Source: Trifolium pratense (taxonomy: Eukaryota; Streptophyta; Magnoliopsida; Fabales; Fabaceae). From it: a stretch of 64,000 bases of DNA. Where the stretch lies: assembly GCF_020283565.1 (NCBI RefSeq), contig NC_060059.1:51403157-51467156 (forward strand), given 5' to 3'. Of this stretch, positions 33,541 to 47,640 are shown one piece after another. The position numbers were made by a program, and so were the translations under genes. The notes beneath the pieces are model-generated. The model searched no databases, was not told where the DNA came from, and saw only the letters and a list, made by a program, of their open reading frames with translations. The first letter of the stretch is position 1. Each line of letters opens with the position of its first letter.

Positions 33541-35541
33541 TCATTGACTAACAATCTGAGTAGATTGAGGTGCAAGATTCATCGAAATTTGTGGTTCAAT
33601 AACCCGCAACAACCCAACAGCCAAACTTCTTGTCAAATCTTCCACTTGTATTTTCACGACATCGCTTCTCATTCCAATGTCTGCAGCATACCTACTCACA
33701 CAATAAACACCAACGGCCGTTACAGCTATTCCATAAACGTTTGTAGTCACGAAACGAAGAGGCGAGGACAGAACAGCGGCAAGAGATCCACCTATGGTGG
33801 AAATTGCTTGACCACTCCGCCCGATTGTTCCTTCATCAACAACTAGGTGCCCAGTTTTGCAATAGATGGCGAAGTCTTCACAGTTTTTCTTGAATAAGTT
33901 ATAGCAGCCAAAGCCGTTTTCGAGTAAATATTTAGCTCGATGAACTACGATCTCATCTTCATCAGAGACTGCAAGAGTACATGTTCCACCTCGTGCTTTT
34001 GCAAGGAAGAGAGCTGGAGAGACGGCATACTCGAACTTATACAAGACTCCACCAGCTAGAAAGCAGTTCAGGCATGAGACAACCACGCCATGCCCATCTT
34101 CGGATGTTGTGCAATTTGGGCAAAGTTCTTGAGATTTGACCGGTCCTGAACTGACGAGGAGAACATCGAGCACGGTACCGGTTCCTACTTCTTGTCCACG
34201 TCTAGTGAAGTGGATGACTTTGTCATCGCCAATATAAATGCCTGTCATTCATTTCATTACACACAATAAAAGATTCCATCATTACAATTTACAAAGACAT
34301 GACCTAAAAAAATGAAGCACAGTTCAGCTTTGATGTTTATTTGTAGTGCATGGAGTCATGAATCCTCAAAAGCCAAACAAGTGAATTTTTTTAAAAAAAA
34401 ATTAGAGTAAGAGGCTCCATAGCGCAAGAAGACTAGTAAGGGAAAAAGATAGGAGGATGGTTTTAAATTGCAGTCCGCAGCCACAATTTCATCCGTAATA
34501 TATACAACGGTTTTAGAGATCTCACAACGAGATTGCAGCCACAATCGTGACTGCATCAGCCGTATTTGTCTGCATTTTACCACAATATAAAAGGTTTGAA
34601 ATGCAATTGCAATTTAAAACCAAATTGAGTGCCGGAAAGTATGCAAATAAGGATGATATGAGTTAATACACAATGGCAGATTTCTAATCTTAAGTCATAT
34701 AGAAAATTTGTAATAGAGAGAACTTAAACAAGATCCTCGACAACACACTTAGCATTATACTACGGAAAGCAGTACAATGTTAGCTCTGTGGCTCATCAGT
34801 GTCTTTAACTTATCCACCAAATCTATTTTTTTTTTAAAGATAATTGATATTCATGGTTAAGTTTTCCCATCCCACATTTTCGAGAAAACCACATGTATAT
34901 GAAATTATATTTCTGGCCATTTTGTCTGGAAGTATACTTTCCAACAACACAAACTTCACAAATTTTTTCTTAATATGTACATCCAAAGTGATATTGGGGG
35001 TGTGGGAAGTTCCTCAAAAATTGATACGGCCCAGTAAGCCTAGGCAGTTGCCCGGACTCTGGCCAAAATTGTTGGTATTTTTAGGGATTAGTTAAAGGCA
35101 AAACTGAAATTTTTTATTGGACTATTTATATATTATGTCACATGTGAAATTTTGCTCAAACTCTAATGATCCTAGCTCCGCCACCAACTACCAACAACAT
35201 CAACAAAAAATTAATGTCTTCAATGTATAAGATAAATTCATAGTCCTCTAATCTCATTGCATCTCCTATTTAATTTTTGAACTACAAAAACTCTAAGCAA
35301 ACAAAGTAAAATAAACAAAACAAATAAAAGAAAACAAAATAAAATAGAAAAGAGGAGAACCGTGATGAGCATATATATAGGCAGTCCTCCATGAATAGAT
35401 GTGATCTCCTGCTTTCAGGCTCTCTCTAGTTACTCTGCACATCCATTATTTTCATTAAACAAAAAAAATCCCACTAAGATTTTCATAAAAAAACATAGGA
35501 AGAATCGAAAATTAAGAATACCTATTGGAAAGTAGTCCCAT
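33541..35541 (-). CDS. LRAT/NC-domain protein (264 aa, three exons)
   Basis: The spliced gene is exon 1 at 35541-35522 (20 nt), exon 2 at 35434-35361 (74 nt) and exon 3 at 34241-33541 (701 nt), giving 264 codons plus stop; all junctions are GT-AG. Exon 1 encodes only MGLLSN and two bases of Arg7, exon 2 VTRESLKAGDHIYSWRTAY and on to HHG. The LRAT fold (NlpC/P60 relatives) uses a His-His-Cys site: candidates are His31/32 in the HHGIYIG motif, His42 in VIHF and Cys152 in KKNCEDFAIYCKTG. A Cys cluster (CPNC, CLNCF at 72-91) and hydrophobic stretches at about 173-215 follow; the latter may anchor it to membrane. In plants these are annotated NC-domain proteins of unproven function. An ATG-started reading limited to exon 3 would lose the first His, so the three-exon model is preferred. 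Intron 2 (1119 bp) holds a MITE. Confidence 0.93.
34458..34622. mobile_element. MITE in intron 2 of the LRAT-domain gene
   Basis: TGGTTTTAAATTGCAGTC at left is mirrored by GCAATTGCAATTTAAAACCA at right. Inner CAGCCACAAT words occur in similar positions. It lies wholly within the intron and does not touch splice sites. Confidence 0.7.
35010..35180. repeat. Fragment of a dispersed repeat ending CTAGCTCCGCCACC
   Basis: GATCCTAGCTCCGCCACC near 35170 is the inverse of GGTGGCGGAGCTAGG near 22942. Both look like a transposon terminus shared by many plant repeats. It lies inside intron 2 of the LRAT-domain gene. Confidence 0.4.
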
Positions 35542-36700
35542 GTCTGCGCTTTGATTCCTGTTCTTCGACAATGCGTTAAATGGGATGGAAGGGATGAAAA
35601 CGGTGTTTCCAAACTAAATGACGGTTGTACCCTTTGTAAAAGCTTGCATAGATTGAAGAAAGAAAAGTAACAGATGTTGTAACGTAATGAATGAATGCTG
35701 TCGAAATTTGTTTGTAGAAAATGACGGTTATGTCCTTCGGTGGCTGATTGCTTCATCGTTAAGGAAAGAGGAGACGCGTGACGTGGAATGGAATTTAAGT
35801 CCGATCCAATAGAAATGGGCTTAGTGCAGTCGACATATTGTAGGTCCAATAGAATTCGCTCATTGTCACATGATGATAACGATAAGGACAACCGGCTGTC
35901 AAAAAAAAAAAAAAACGATAAGGACAACCGCAAGGACAACCATGTGATTTTAATTCAATTGGTTGTTTTTATTTTTTTTATAAGTAATGTTAGTTGTTAC
36001 TTGTTAGTATTATAATGTTATGTTAATTTTTTTTTCTTTGTCAAAACTTGAATTCTAAACCTCCTATTTCTTAACTCTTAGATCAACTAGCTTAATTCAA
36101 TGCGTATTTGGTAATAACATTGTATTATTTAAATGCACACAACCACAATCTGACCTGGTTCGAAGTTAAACTCTTTTTTTTTTATTAGACACAACTTAAC
36201 TCTACAAGTTTCCAACATAAAAAATGGATATTTTATTTACTTTATAAAGAGGGGGTTTAGTTTTGTCCCCTAAATTCAACTTCCGTACGAAAAAAATCAT
36301 TTAACAAAAGACACTCACTTAATTATTAATTTATAGATTAATATACATGTACATTTGAATTTTCGTACGAGCAGTAGAAATTGCTTAGAGAAATCAAAAT
36401 GAGAGAATTTAAGGGACATAGATCCTCTCCCGTGATAATTTCATTGGAGGGTGTCCGGTCGCACCATACATATTGTTTTTTATTTTAAATTATGTGTCCA
36501 AAGAAAAAAGAATGAAAAAGAATGAAAAACCCAGATTTCACACGAGAAAAATTTGACAGGAGACAATAATTTCCCAAATTTAAGTGAGAGTTAGCTGGGA
36601 AGGATTGGGTCATGTCATGTCATTCTATTTGGCATGGAAGAATAAAGAGATGCATTAAGAGAGGTTTGTAAGACCTCATCCACTTGCGTATAGTGTGATG
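35542..36700. other. Leader/promoter of the LRAT-domain gene and flanking DNA
   Basis: GCGTGACGTGG at about 35774 (plus strand) is a bZIP-type ACGT element roughly 235 bp upstream of the minus-strand ATG. A tiny oligo(A) insertion lies at 35878-35930: a 17-bp word AACGATAAGGACAACCG on both sides of GCTGTC plus an A run. Beyond about 36000 the sequence is AT-rich with no gene; LINE-derived sequence begins by about 36650. Confidence 0.5.
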
Positions 36701-37276
36701 AAGATGATTAGTCAATAAGCTTTGGCGGATTGTTGTGTGAAAAAATCAATTCGACATATGGTTCATGTTAAGTGGAATAATCCACAGGAAGGGTGGGTTA
36801 AACTTAATACAGATGGTTTATGGGTGGCCGAATAGGATGTGGTGGTATTTTAAGAGGGAGTCATGGTGAGTGGTTGAGAGGTTTCACAAAATTTATTGGA
36901 CATGGTAATGCTTTCTTGACTGAGTTGTGGGGTGTTTTGGAGGGGCTTTCTTATGTGCAGAGGCTTAATATTGAATCCATGACTTCAAATAGACGTGGGA
37001 GCCTGTTGGGAGAGCTATTGTAGAGAATATTCAGAGTTTGTTAGCCTTGGATTGGACAGTTGTGGTTCATCATATGTACTGGGAAGTAAATATGTGCGCG
37101 GATGCGTTAGCTAATTATAATTGTTTGAAGATACTCGGATTTATATTTTGAGGCATGTCCGCCATTTGTTAGCTCTTTGTTGCTTGACGATGTTATGAGA
37201 GTTGCACCCTCTTAATTAAATTCCTTGTAATATCCTTTCTTTTGGGCTTAGGCCCTTGTTGGTTTCAACAAAAAAA
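36640..37276 (+). pseudogene. LINE 3' remnant with broken RNase H domain (copy A)
   Basis: Frames read RPHPLAYSVMKMISQ, CCVKKSIRHMVHVKWNNPQ, EGWVKLNTDG and, after a shift, RIGCGGILRGSHGEWLRGFT and FIGHGNAFLTELWGVLEGLS. Compared with copy B, a segment encoding SVELNVDSIIVVG is deleted near 36980, removing the region of a catalytic Asp. The 3' end GGGCTTAGGCCCTTGTTGG plus an A run is a typical plant L1 tail. Confidence 0.85.
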
Positions 37277-37440
37277 AATCTCCGACATAAAAATTAGAAT
37301 ATTTATAATACACCACTTATAATTATGTCATACTTCAATGTTTTCATATTGTTTTACTACTAGAAATGAGTAAATAATTAAAGAGTGCGTTGGAGCGTAC
37401 AATTCATACATAGACAATGTTCTTATCATTAATCAATTAA

Positions 37441-38092
37441 AGGATTATATACCCTCTGAATTATTTTGATCTCAAGGCTTAGATTCACCCAAGATGCCGT
37501 TAATTATTAATTTATATTATGTTTCATGTTGTTTTTAATTAATTTCAATTAGAGCACACATGTTTAACTAGGTTCTTGTATGAGATTTGGTTAAGATTGA
37601 ATCTTAGGGTTATTGGGGGTTTTGTTGTCTTTGTTATGCATTTGAAATTGTAGTCGTGTTGCATTATGTATTATTCAAATAAAGGGCATCTTATTTATTT
37701 ATATTTTCATATATCTCCAAAATTTTAATCTATTGAATATTTGTTTTTAAGTACGGTTGTACGTAGAAGTTGAACCCGTGTGATAACAAATATTCAATAG
37801 ATTAAAATTTTGGAGATATATGAAAATATAAATAAATAAGATGCCTTTTATTTGAATAATAGATAATTCAACACGACTACAATTTCAAATGCATAACATA
37901 GACAACAAAACCTCCCAATAACCCTAAAATCCAATATTAACCAAATTGTATAAATGAAACTAGTTAAGTAGTTAAGTATGTGTGTTATAATTGGAATTAA
38001 TTAAAAAAATAAAAGTGAAAATATAAATTAATAGTTAAGGGAAGGTGGATCTAAGACCTTAGATCAAAATAATCCGAAGGGCGCATATCCTC
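37441..38092. repeat. Long inverted repeat with about 306-bp arms (copy A)
   Basis: The left arm (37441-37746) contains TTATTTTGATCTCAAGGCTT, TGCATTTGAAATTGTAGTCG and ATATATCTCCAAAATTTTAA; the right arm (37786-38092) has their inverses in reverse order. The loop is only about 40 bp. No coding capacity is seen. The structure suits a foldback element or an inverted duplication whose transcript would be a long hairpin. Confidence 0.88.
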
Positions 38093-38206
38093 CTCTTGCT
38101 CCCATAATGTAGAAACCAATTACACACGAGGTTACAACATTGGGTTTCGAAATAATTGTGTCAGAAACATTTAAGGTTGCACGACGCCTTTGTTTTAAGG
38201 TGGGAA

Positions 38207-38419
38207 TCATGAGAGATAACAACCTCTAACTATATTAACATTGGAGTGGTCAAAGAAAAATAATTTCTCACCAGATGAAAACACAATAAGAGCAACTTTT
38301 GCACCACAAAGAGTGCAAAGCTCACTAGTTTTTTTGAAGAGCCTGCTATGACGCTTCAAGAAATTCAATTTCCCTTCCGTTTGACATGGATGAAACACAA
38401 AAAAGAGAAGCGAGAACAA
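38207..38419 (-). pseudogene. Type I MADS-box fragment (AGL62-like), copy A
   Basis: The minus-strand ORF contains [40 protein letters not shown] and [14 protein letters not shown]. This is the C-terminal two-thirds of a type I (M-alpha) MADS DNA-binding domain, normally [20 protein letters not shown] followed by [12 protein letters not shown]. The first 15 or so residues (MGRKKIEMKKI type) and everything after the domain are missing, and there is a stop just after. It cannot bind DNA normally. It is duplicated at 48437-48640. Confidence 0.8.
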
Positions 38420-38839
38420 ACAGGTGGTTATGTTTGTGACTTTAGAGTAAGAAATGACACATTGAGATAAGGTCCGAAGGGGTAATTTTATAGTCTAGCT
38501 TTATGTGTATATTCTCACTCATTTCAAGACGTGGCTTAGCGCACATGTGGATGTCTTTTTTTTTTTTAAAATGATCCACCTTTTTCCTACATTTTAAAAT
38601 ATTTTCTAAATCGGATGATTTTCATCGAATCTCATATTTCATCGTTTATATGGTATGTAGTTCAATGTAAAACAACGGCACTGTTTTGCCAAATTGTATA
38701 CTGCATCCATCTCTAATTATAAGACCCTTTTACAAAAATGTTTATCCCTAAATATAAAACTCTTTACAAATTTTTAGATATATTTATAAAAAATGAACAT
38801 TGAATACATTTAACACAGGGGTAGTTTATGCAGTTGTTA

Positions 38840-38960
38840 AAAACAAAAAAAAGGGTCAAAGATATGTTTATTTTTTTTACTAATAAAAGGTGTCAAAGAT
38901 TTGTTTATTTTTTTATCGTAAAAAAAAAAGATTTGTTTATTTTTTGACTAATAAAAGGTG
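38840..38960. repeat. Short direct repeats with oligo(A) filler
   Basis: AAAGATTTGTTTATTTTTT occurs twice around ATCGT plus an A run, and ACTAATAAAAGGTGTCAAAG is repeated at 38879 and 38947. The same layout, with different A-run lengths, is found near 49130-49225 in copy B. Confidence 0.6.
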
Positions 38961-39671
38961 TCAAAGTTGTTATTCAATATATCAATTTTCATTTTTCTAA
39001 AAAAAAAAGCCTTTATAATTGATGAAAAAATCAGGTCCAAATCTATAAATCAGTCATTTGCAAAAAAAAAAAAAAAAAAAAAAAAGAAAAATATCTATAA
39101 ATCAGCAAATCTAATATAGAATGCTTTCTCAAGGAGTTAATTTAAATGACATTGTATCTTTAAAACTATTTGACTTAAATGTAGTTTTAATCTCTCCTTA
39201 TTTTGATTGAATTTAGATTTTAACCCCACTATTTTTAAATTCGGAATTTTAGCCCCCATATTTTATCTGAGTTTGGATTTTAATTCTCCTATTTTAAAAT
39301 TCAAAATTTTAGTTCTCGTATTTTGTAAGAATTTGAATTTTAACCCATATTATTGAAAATATGCCATAATATTAATAAAATAAAGGGGTTAAATATGTTT
39401 TTAGTCCATACATTTTGCAGAAAATAAAATAACATAAAAAAGAGAAGAATGAAAAAACAGAGATAAATTATATGATAACAAAAAAACAAACGGAAGGACC
39501 AAACTTGATAACATAAATAAATTATATGATTTTTTTACACCATCCTTAAAATGTAGGGACTATTCTTATAATATAAAACAAAATGTAGGTCAAAAGTCTA
39601 AGTACGCCATGTGTCCATCTTTTGGACAATTAACTGAAGATAAGAAGAAGACAAATAGAAAATTGGGTTTG

Positions 39672-40993
39672 TGATGATGGCTCTGCAAGTGCACAAAATC
39701 ACAACAAAGTAATAAAGTGATAAGTTATCGTTCTCCATAGGGATTGTGCCAAAATTACTAGTTTCGCTTAAGAATTTAGAAAGTAAAAGTGTTTTGCATT
39801 CCCTTTGTTGGTTTGAAAGAGTTTAGTTTAATAAAAGTAAATAACAATAAATTAAAGAACAAGAAAGTAAAGAGCAATAATGATAAAAGAGTGTGCGAGT
39901 AGACACACGAGGTGGTTAAGTGTTTTGAATCTCTCCCTTATTTCTGCCTGGTAACTGGCGTTATACTATTCTTCATTACTAGTTATAATCTACCGGATTA
40001 ATTTCTATTAAAATAAGCCTAATATTACTATTCTTATTTCTATTACAATCTGACTTAGGACTAATCAATGCTTCGATAGGTTTAACCTTCGTTTCATCGT
40101 ATCATTGCCTTTAACGGGTTCAACCTCTTAGAGTATGTCATAACCTTTAGAAGTTAAGTATTTAACAAGTTCTCAAAGCCCGCTTGATTAACCTAATCAT
40201 TGCAGAATTTAACTATGTGTGATTCTTAATCCTGCCCCCTTCCTCAAATACTAAATTTAATGGTCTCATGGTTGGTCGGATGAATTGTCTTTTTATTCTG
40301 GCCTATTATTCTGTTGTCAAGGGATCAGTTAATTTCCTCTAGGTTCATTCAATAATGTGATCAATATTAAGAATGAAGAATTAAAACAAGACAATTGTAG
40401 AAAATAACTTAATAACAATCGAATATAAACTTTTTCGAACCATAATTACATGTCTCAAGCATTCATAAGGGAGTTCATCTACTCTAACCTAGGAAAGATA
40501 AATTACAAAGATAATAAAAGAAAATAACCTTATTGGCCTTGGAGTTTTCTGGCTCTCGTTGCCTCCTCCTTAGAGTTCTCCTAACTCTAGAGTGAATATT
40601 GAATAACTCTCAATATTTCTGAATGAATAATTGTGAATGAGAAGAATTCTATTTATAGTTTATCAGTTGGATTTGGGCTTTTTCTGCACTCCATCGTATC
40701 CATCGTGGCCACGATACCGTTCAGAATTGTCTCACCGTGGCTACGATGCGTCGTATCGTGGCACAATGAAGATTTGATTCAGATTTTCTTGTTTTATTTC
40801 ACCGTCTCCATCGTACCACGCCTGTTCTCATCGTGGTTACGATGGTGCGCGCTGTTTTTGACGTTTTAGCCCTTTTTTGATGTTTTTTCCACTTTTCTTT
40901 TTTTTTTTGGCCAAGTAACTTCATTTTTTCAGGTATTTGCTTGCTTTTGGTCTTCAATTGCTACTAAAACTATCCTATAATTGACTATCATCA
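39672..40993. repeat. Solo LTR, family X copy 2 (1322 bp)
   Basis: TGATGATGGCTCTGCAAGTG to TTGACTATCATCA, flanked by GTTTG at 39667-39671 and 40994-40998. The perfect 5-bp duplication shows that the full element inserted here and was later reduced to one LTR by recombination. Region 40690-40860 carries several ATCGTGGCCACGAT-like inverted words. Confidence 0.88.
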
Positions 40994-42539
40994 GTTTGTC
41001 CAAATCTTCTCCATCATCATCTGGACATCAAATGATTATTCATCTCTAGATATCTATATAGATGATCAGAAAATTAAATCAACATCTCACTCTATCATCT
41101 GGATATAAGAAGAATTTTATCATCCTCTCAAACCAACCTCTACAAATCTATCTTCTATGGAGTACACTACACGTCATCAATATTCAAATAGTAGTGTGTG
41201 TCTCCTTACAACAGTCAAGAAATGACAGCTCAGATCAGAGGTACCCTTCCCTAAATCCGCGGTTTAAAAAATCATTCGTACACCCATACTCGCGTGGGAA
41301 ACAACTTTAATACTCGTATACCCATACCCTCTAGGTACCTAAGTGCCCTTACTCGTAGATGTTACCCACACTTTAACTATAGAATAAAATTCGTTTGTGG
41401 TCTAGTATCTTATATTCTGTAGAAATTTAGTTTTTTATTTTCTACTTTCTTTCCTTTTTCCGTCTAGGTCATTTATCTCTTGAAATGTGCCTAATGCAAT
41501 GCAAGCCCCCAACGTAAAAAGAATCGACGAATGGAGTTATGGAGAAGAAAATTTTTACTACAACGTAGATGAGAATGATAAAGTGAAACTGGAGAATTAG
41601 ATTTATTTTTTAAAGTTTCTTATTAGATGATAGTGTGAGGTGGTTTTATATTGTCATTATATATAAATTAATTGATATAAATAAAGTTAATTTAAAAATA
41701 AAATGGGAATAAATTGATGAAGCCGTCCAGTCCTTGGTGAGTGAAACCGGTGGTGGATAAGCGCCTGTCAGTCCTTGGTGCTTGACGGCTTCATCAAACC
41801 ACTGAAGTTATTGTGTATTCAACAAGTTCATTTTTTTTTTTGTCGCCGACACATGTAAGAACTTGATGATCCTGCACAAAAATAAATAGACATTTGTAAT
41901 GTATATCCCCATCATATAGAAGTCGGGAAATATGGCCCTGTAAAGAGACGGTACAAACTTATCATAGGGACTTTCAGGACACACATCAGGCTCAAGCTGA
42001 ACTGTGAGTATATGTCTTGACAAGTTTTCAAAAGAAGTTTAAGAATGACAATGATGCAAAAAGTGGAAAAGATGATCAAGTTTTCAAGACTTGGATTATA
42101 GACTTATTGGATTATAATCCATGTATTTTTAGGATCATTATGTGAGTAGTATAAATAGCTTTCATCAAAATATATCACACACTCACAATAATTTTTATTT
42201 AAATATGATTTTGCATGAAATATCATAATTTAATTTGGAAATTGCATAATTTTTTCTGACATACAAAATGATTTTAATTAGCATGGTACGACTTGTTTCA
42301 TGCATATATTTCATTTGAAATAAAATCAGCATTCCATGATTTTACTTATTGAAAGATAATACATTACCTAATTAAGGTTTGCTCAAAAAGCCATTCATTT
42401 TGTTTCCATTATATATGAGTGAGCAACGGCTATTTTAATCAAAGCCTTTCACTAAGTTTCCATTGTTAAGTTTCACGGTTATTTTATTTCTAAGGCACAT
42501 TATTGTCTTTTGTCCTATATATATATATATATATATATA

Positions 42540-44735
<2,196 letters not shown>

Positions 44736-45285
44736 TGCTATGGTAGCTCTGCATAGAACGAAATTTTGCATCAAAATACTATTAAAAATAATACTCATTA
44801 TTCTCATTATTTTCACACTTGCTAATATATTTTCTTGAGAGCTCTTTTTTATACTACATAGTTTACTTGTAGTACTTGTGCTTCAATTTGTTTTATCTAT
44901 ATATATGGTGTAATATCTTGTAACTTAATTTATTCTACTTGTATTGGGTGCGATCCCAAAGTTTTCAAGAGAGGTGATATCACTTGGTTTATAGACTCTT
45001 ACACAAGGGAGGTGATATCTCATTGTTTGTGTTGAAAGTTCTCGGTTGCAAAGGTTATTAGCTTATCCTGTTATAAAAGCTTGGTTTACTGAAATCTTAA
45101 GGTGTTGTCCTTGGGTCCTTGGGGACTGGAGTAGGCCATTTGTTTTTGGCCGAATCAGGCTAATTTCTGTGTTTTTCTTCTTACCCTTTCATCTCTTTTA
45201 TTTCTCGCTGCAAGTTATTTTTATTTAGTTAAAATATTTTAAGTGCTTATTTTTAATTAGTTTCTTGAGTACACAATTCAACCCC

Positions 45286-46679
45286 CTCTTGTGTTGTTTG
45301 GAGTCACTTGACTGCATCTTAGGTTGGATTTCTTGCATCTCATCATCCTCTTGCTCGGGAGTGGATTCTCTCTCGTGGATAAAAAACCGGAGGAATTAAT
45401 GTGCAATCTCATCCCTCTATTTCTTTTAATTTAAAATCAATGACCATGATTAAAACACAAAGTCTAATGTGGGTCCACTTCTCTTCTCTTTCCTGACCTT
45501 TCTTCAACACCCAAACCACCCAAATTTTTTATTTCTGTTATTGCATTCTGCTACATACGAATCTTTAAAATCAAAATGTAATTTTCTTCTTTGAATTTTG
45601 TTACAATTTCCATAAATATTTTATGTTTAATTTTTACAAACGGTTAATGAAAAACCCAATTTTTGAAAACATACTTGTGCAGTTTTTCATTCAATTAATA
45701 AAAACCCAATTTTTACAAGTTTCATAACCTCTCTCATTCTCTATTAAATTTATGTTTGTCTCTGCAATTGTGATTTTTGGGGGTGATTATGATGGTGATT
45801 GAAGAACTGAAAAATGGTTGTTGAAGTTTTGAAGAAGATGGAAGCCTAGGGAGAAGAGACAAAATATGTTATGCTCTTTGTATTAATCTTAACCGTTGAT
45901 TTCTCATTGAAAGAAATGAAGAGTTGAGATTTATCAACATTATTTCCTCCAGTTTTTGGCCCACGGGAGACAATCCATTTTTTCCCTCTATTGTGATTAA
46001 AATTTTATTTATGACGCAGCTACACTGTAAAAAACACCGGATCAAGAAATATTTATAAAAAAGTCATAATTAGCAAAAAGTAATCACAACATCAACAACA
46101 TTCACATTTTAGCGTCTGAACGCAACATAATAGGGTTCATAACATAAAGCGTGAACAAAACCAGTTTCAGTAAATAAATAAAAACTAAAAACAATTATGT
46201 AAATATGAGTAAATGTGCACTAACCTCTTGTTTGTTTGACTATAATTTTCACTTGTGAAGGGATTTCAACCACAAATGTGAGGAAAACAATGAATTTGAT
46301 GAGAGTTTTGCGATTTATGTTTTTGGAGAAGTTTTGATTTTTTTTTAGATACTAATAAAATGAGGCGGAAGGTGATGGGTCATTATAATGCACAGAACTA
46401 TGAGCGAACTTGTACTACGTAAAAAACACTTTTATTTGGGGAATGTGACGAGTTCAAAGTCAAAATAATTTTGTAGTTTGCGATAAGGGTGTGAAATATG
46501 TTCGCTATTTTTATAATTTCACAAAGACGTGTGAGAAAATTATTAAGAGGCTAAAAAAGATATACTCTTTGTTCAGATCTTCCTAAATTTCTATACAGAA
46601 AAATGCTAAACAAGACACTAGTTAAGCATATTAATATGAAAATTTTGTCTTGAAATTTATGAATTAAATTAAAAGTGTT
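45286..46679. repeat. Distal part of copy A, no gene recognised
   Basis: Colinear with 53213-54678. It contains CTCTTGCTCGGGAGTGGATTC, a minus-strand candidate exon edge (CAAACAAGAGGTTAGTGCAC near 46228) and CGTCTGAACGCAACATAATA. The sequence may be a decayed transposon interior. Confidence 0.5.
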
Positions 46680-46846
46680 ATGAAACTAATATAAACATAA
46701 CTAAGAATATAGAAGAATAGAGATGAAGGAGAGAAGAGAGAAAGAGTAGAGTTTGTATATTCCCTCCAAGGTGTGTATTACATTGTAACAAAGGGATCCT
46801 ATTTATAGGACACATTTAGGGGACAAGAAAACCTACACAATAATTA
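46680..46846 (-). repeat. LTR fragment at the junction between the two duplication copies
   Basis: On the minus strand it reads TGTCCTATAAATAGGATCCC (TATA box) followed by a pyrimidine-rich CTCTTTCTCTCTTCTCTCC stretch, the start region of a retrotransposon LTR. It has no counterpart at the outer edges of the duplication. Confidence 0.45.
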
Positions 46847-47452
46847 GTCAATAAACTTTGGCGGATTGTTGTGTGAAAAAATCTATTTGAATATGGTTCA
46901 TGTTAAGTGGAATAATCCACAGGAAGGGTGAGTTAAACTTAATACGGATGGTTTGTGGGTGGCCGGATAGGATGTGGTGGTATTTTAAGAGGGAGTCATG
47001 GTGAGTGGTTGAGAGGTTTCACAAAATTTATTGGACATGGTAATGCTTTCTTGGCTGAGTTGTGGGGTGTTTTGGAGGGGCTTTCATATGCGCAGAGGCT
47101 TAATATTGAATCAGTGGAGTTGAATGTCGATTCCATAATTGTTGTTGGATCCATGACTTCAAATAGATGTGGGAGCCCCGTTGGGAGAGCTATTGTAGAG
47201 AATATTCAGAGTTTGTTAGCCTTGGATTGGACAGTTGTGGTTCATCATATATACTGGGAAGTAAATATGTGCGCAGATGCGTTTAGCTAATTATAATTGT
47301 TTGAAGGATACTCGGATTTATATTTTGAGGCATGTCAGCCATTTGTTAGCTCTTTGTTGCTTGATGATGTTATGAGAGTTGCACCCCCTTGATTAAATTC
47401 CTTGTAATATCCTTTCTTTTGGGCTTAGGCCCTTGTTGTTTTCAACAAAAAA
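46847..47452 (+). pseudogene. LINE 3' remnant with RNase H domain (copy B)
   Basis: The frame from 46955 gives RIGCGGILRGSHGEWLRGFT, FIGHGNAFLAELWGVLEGLS, SVELNVDSIIVVGSMTS and YWEVNMCADAF, the RVT_3 RNase H fold including the NVDS Asp missing in copy A. The sequence just upstream (KLNTDG) is in another frame after a TAG at 46969, so it is dead. It ends with GGGCTTAGGCCCTTGTTG and an A run at 47452. Confidence 0.85.
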
Positions 47453-47640
47453 AAATTACTTAAAATCAACATCTTTTAAATATCTCCGACATAAAAATTA
47501 GAATATTTATAATACACCACTTATAATTATGTCATACTTCAATGTTTTCATATTGTTTTACTACTAGAAATGAGTAAATAAAGAGTGCGTTGGAGCGTAC
47601 AATTCATACATAGACAATGTTCTTATCATTAATCAATTAA

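Noticed and set aside
41062..41310. 82-codon ORF duplicated at 50882-51130
   Set aside because: Conservation between the two copies is explained by the recent segmental duplication, and the second half overlaps a TIR element end.
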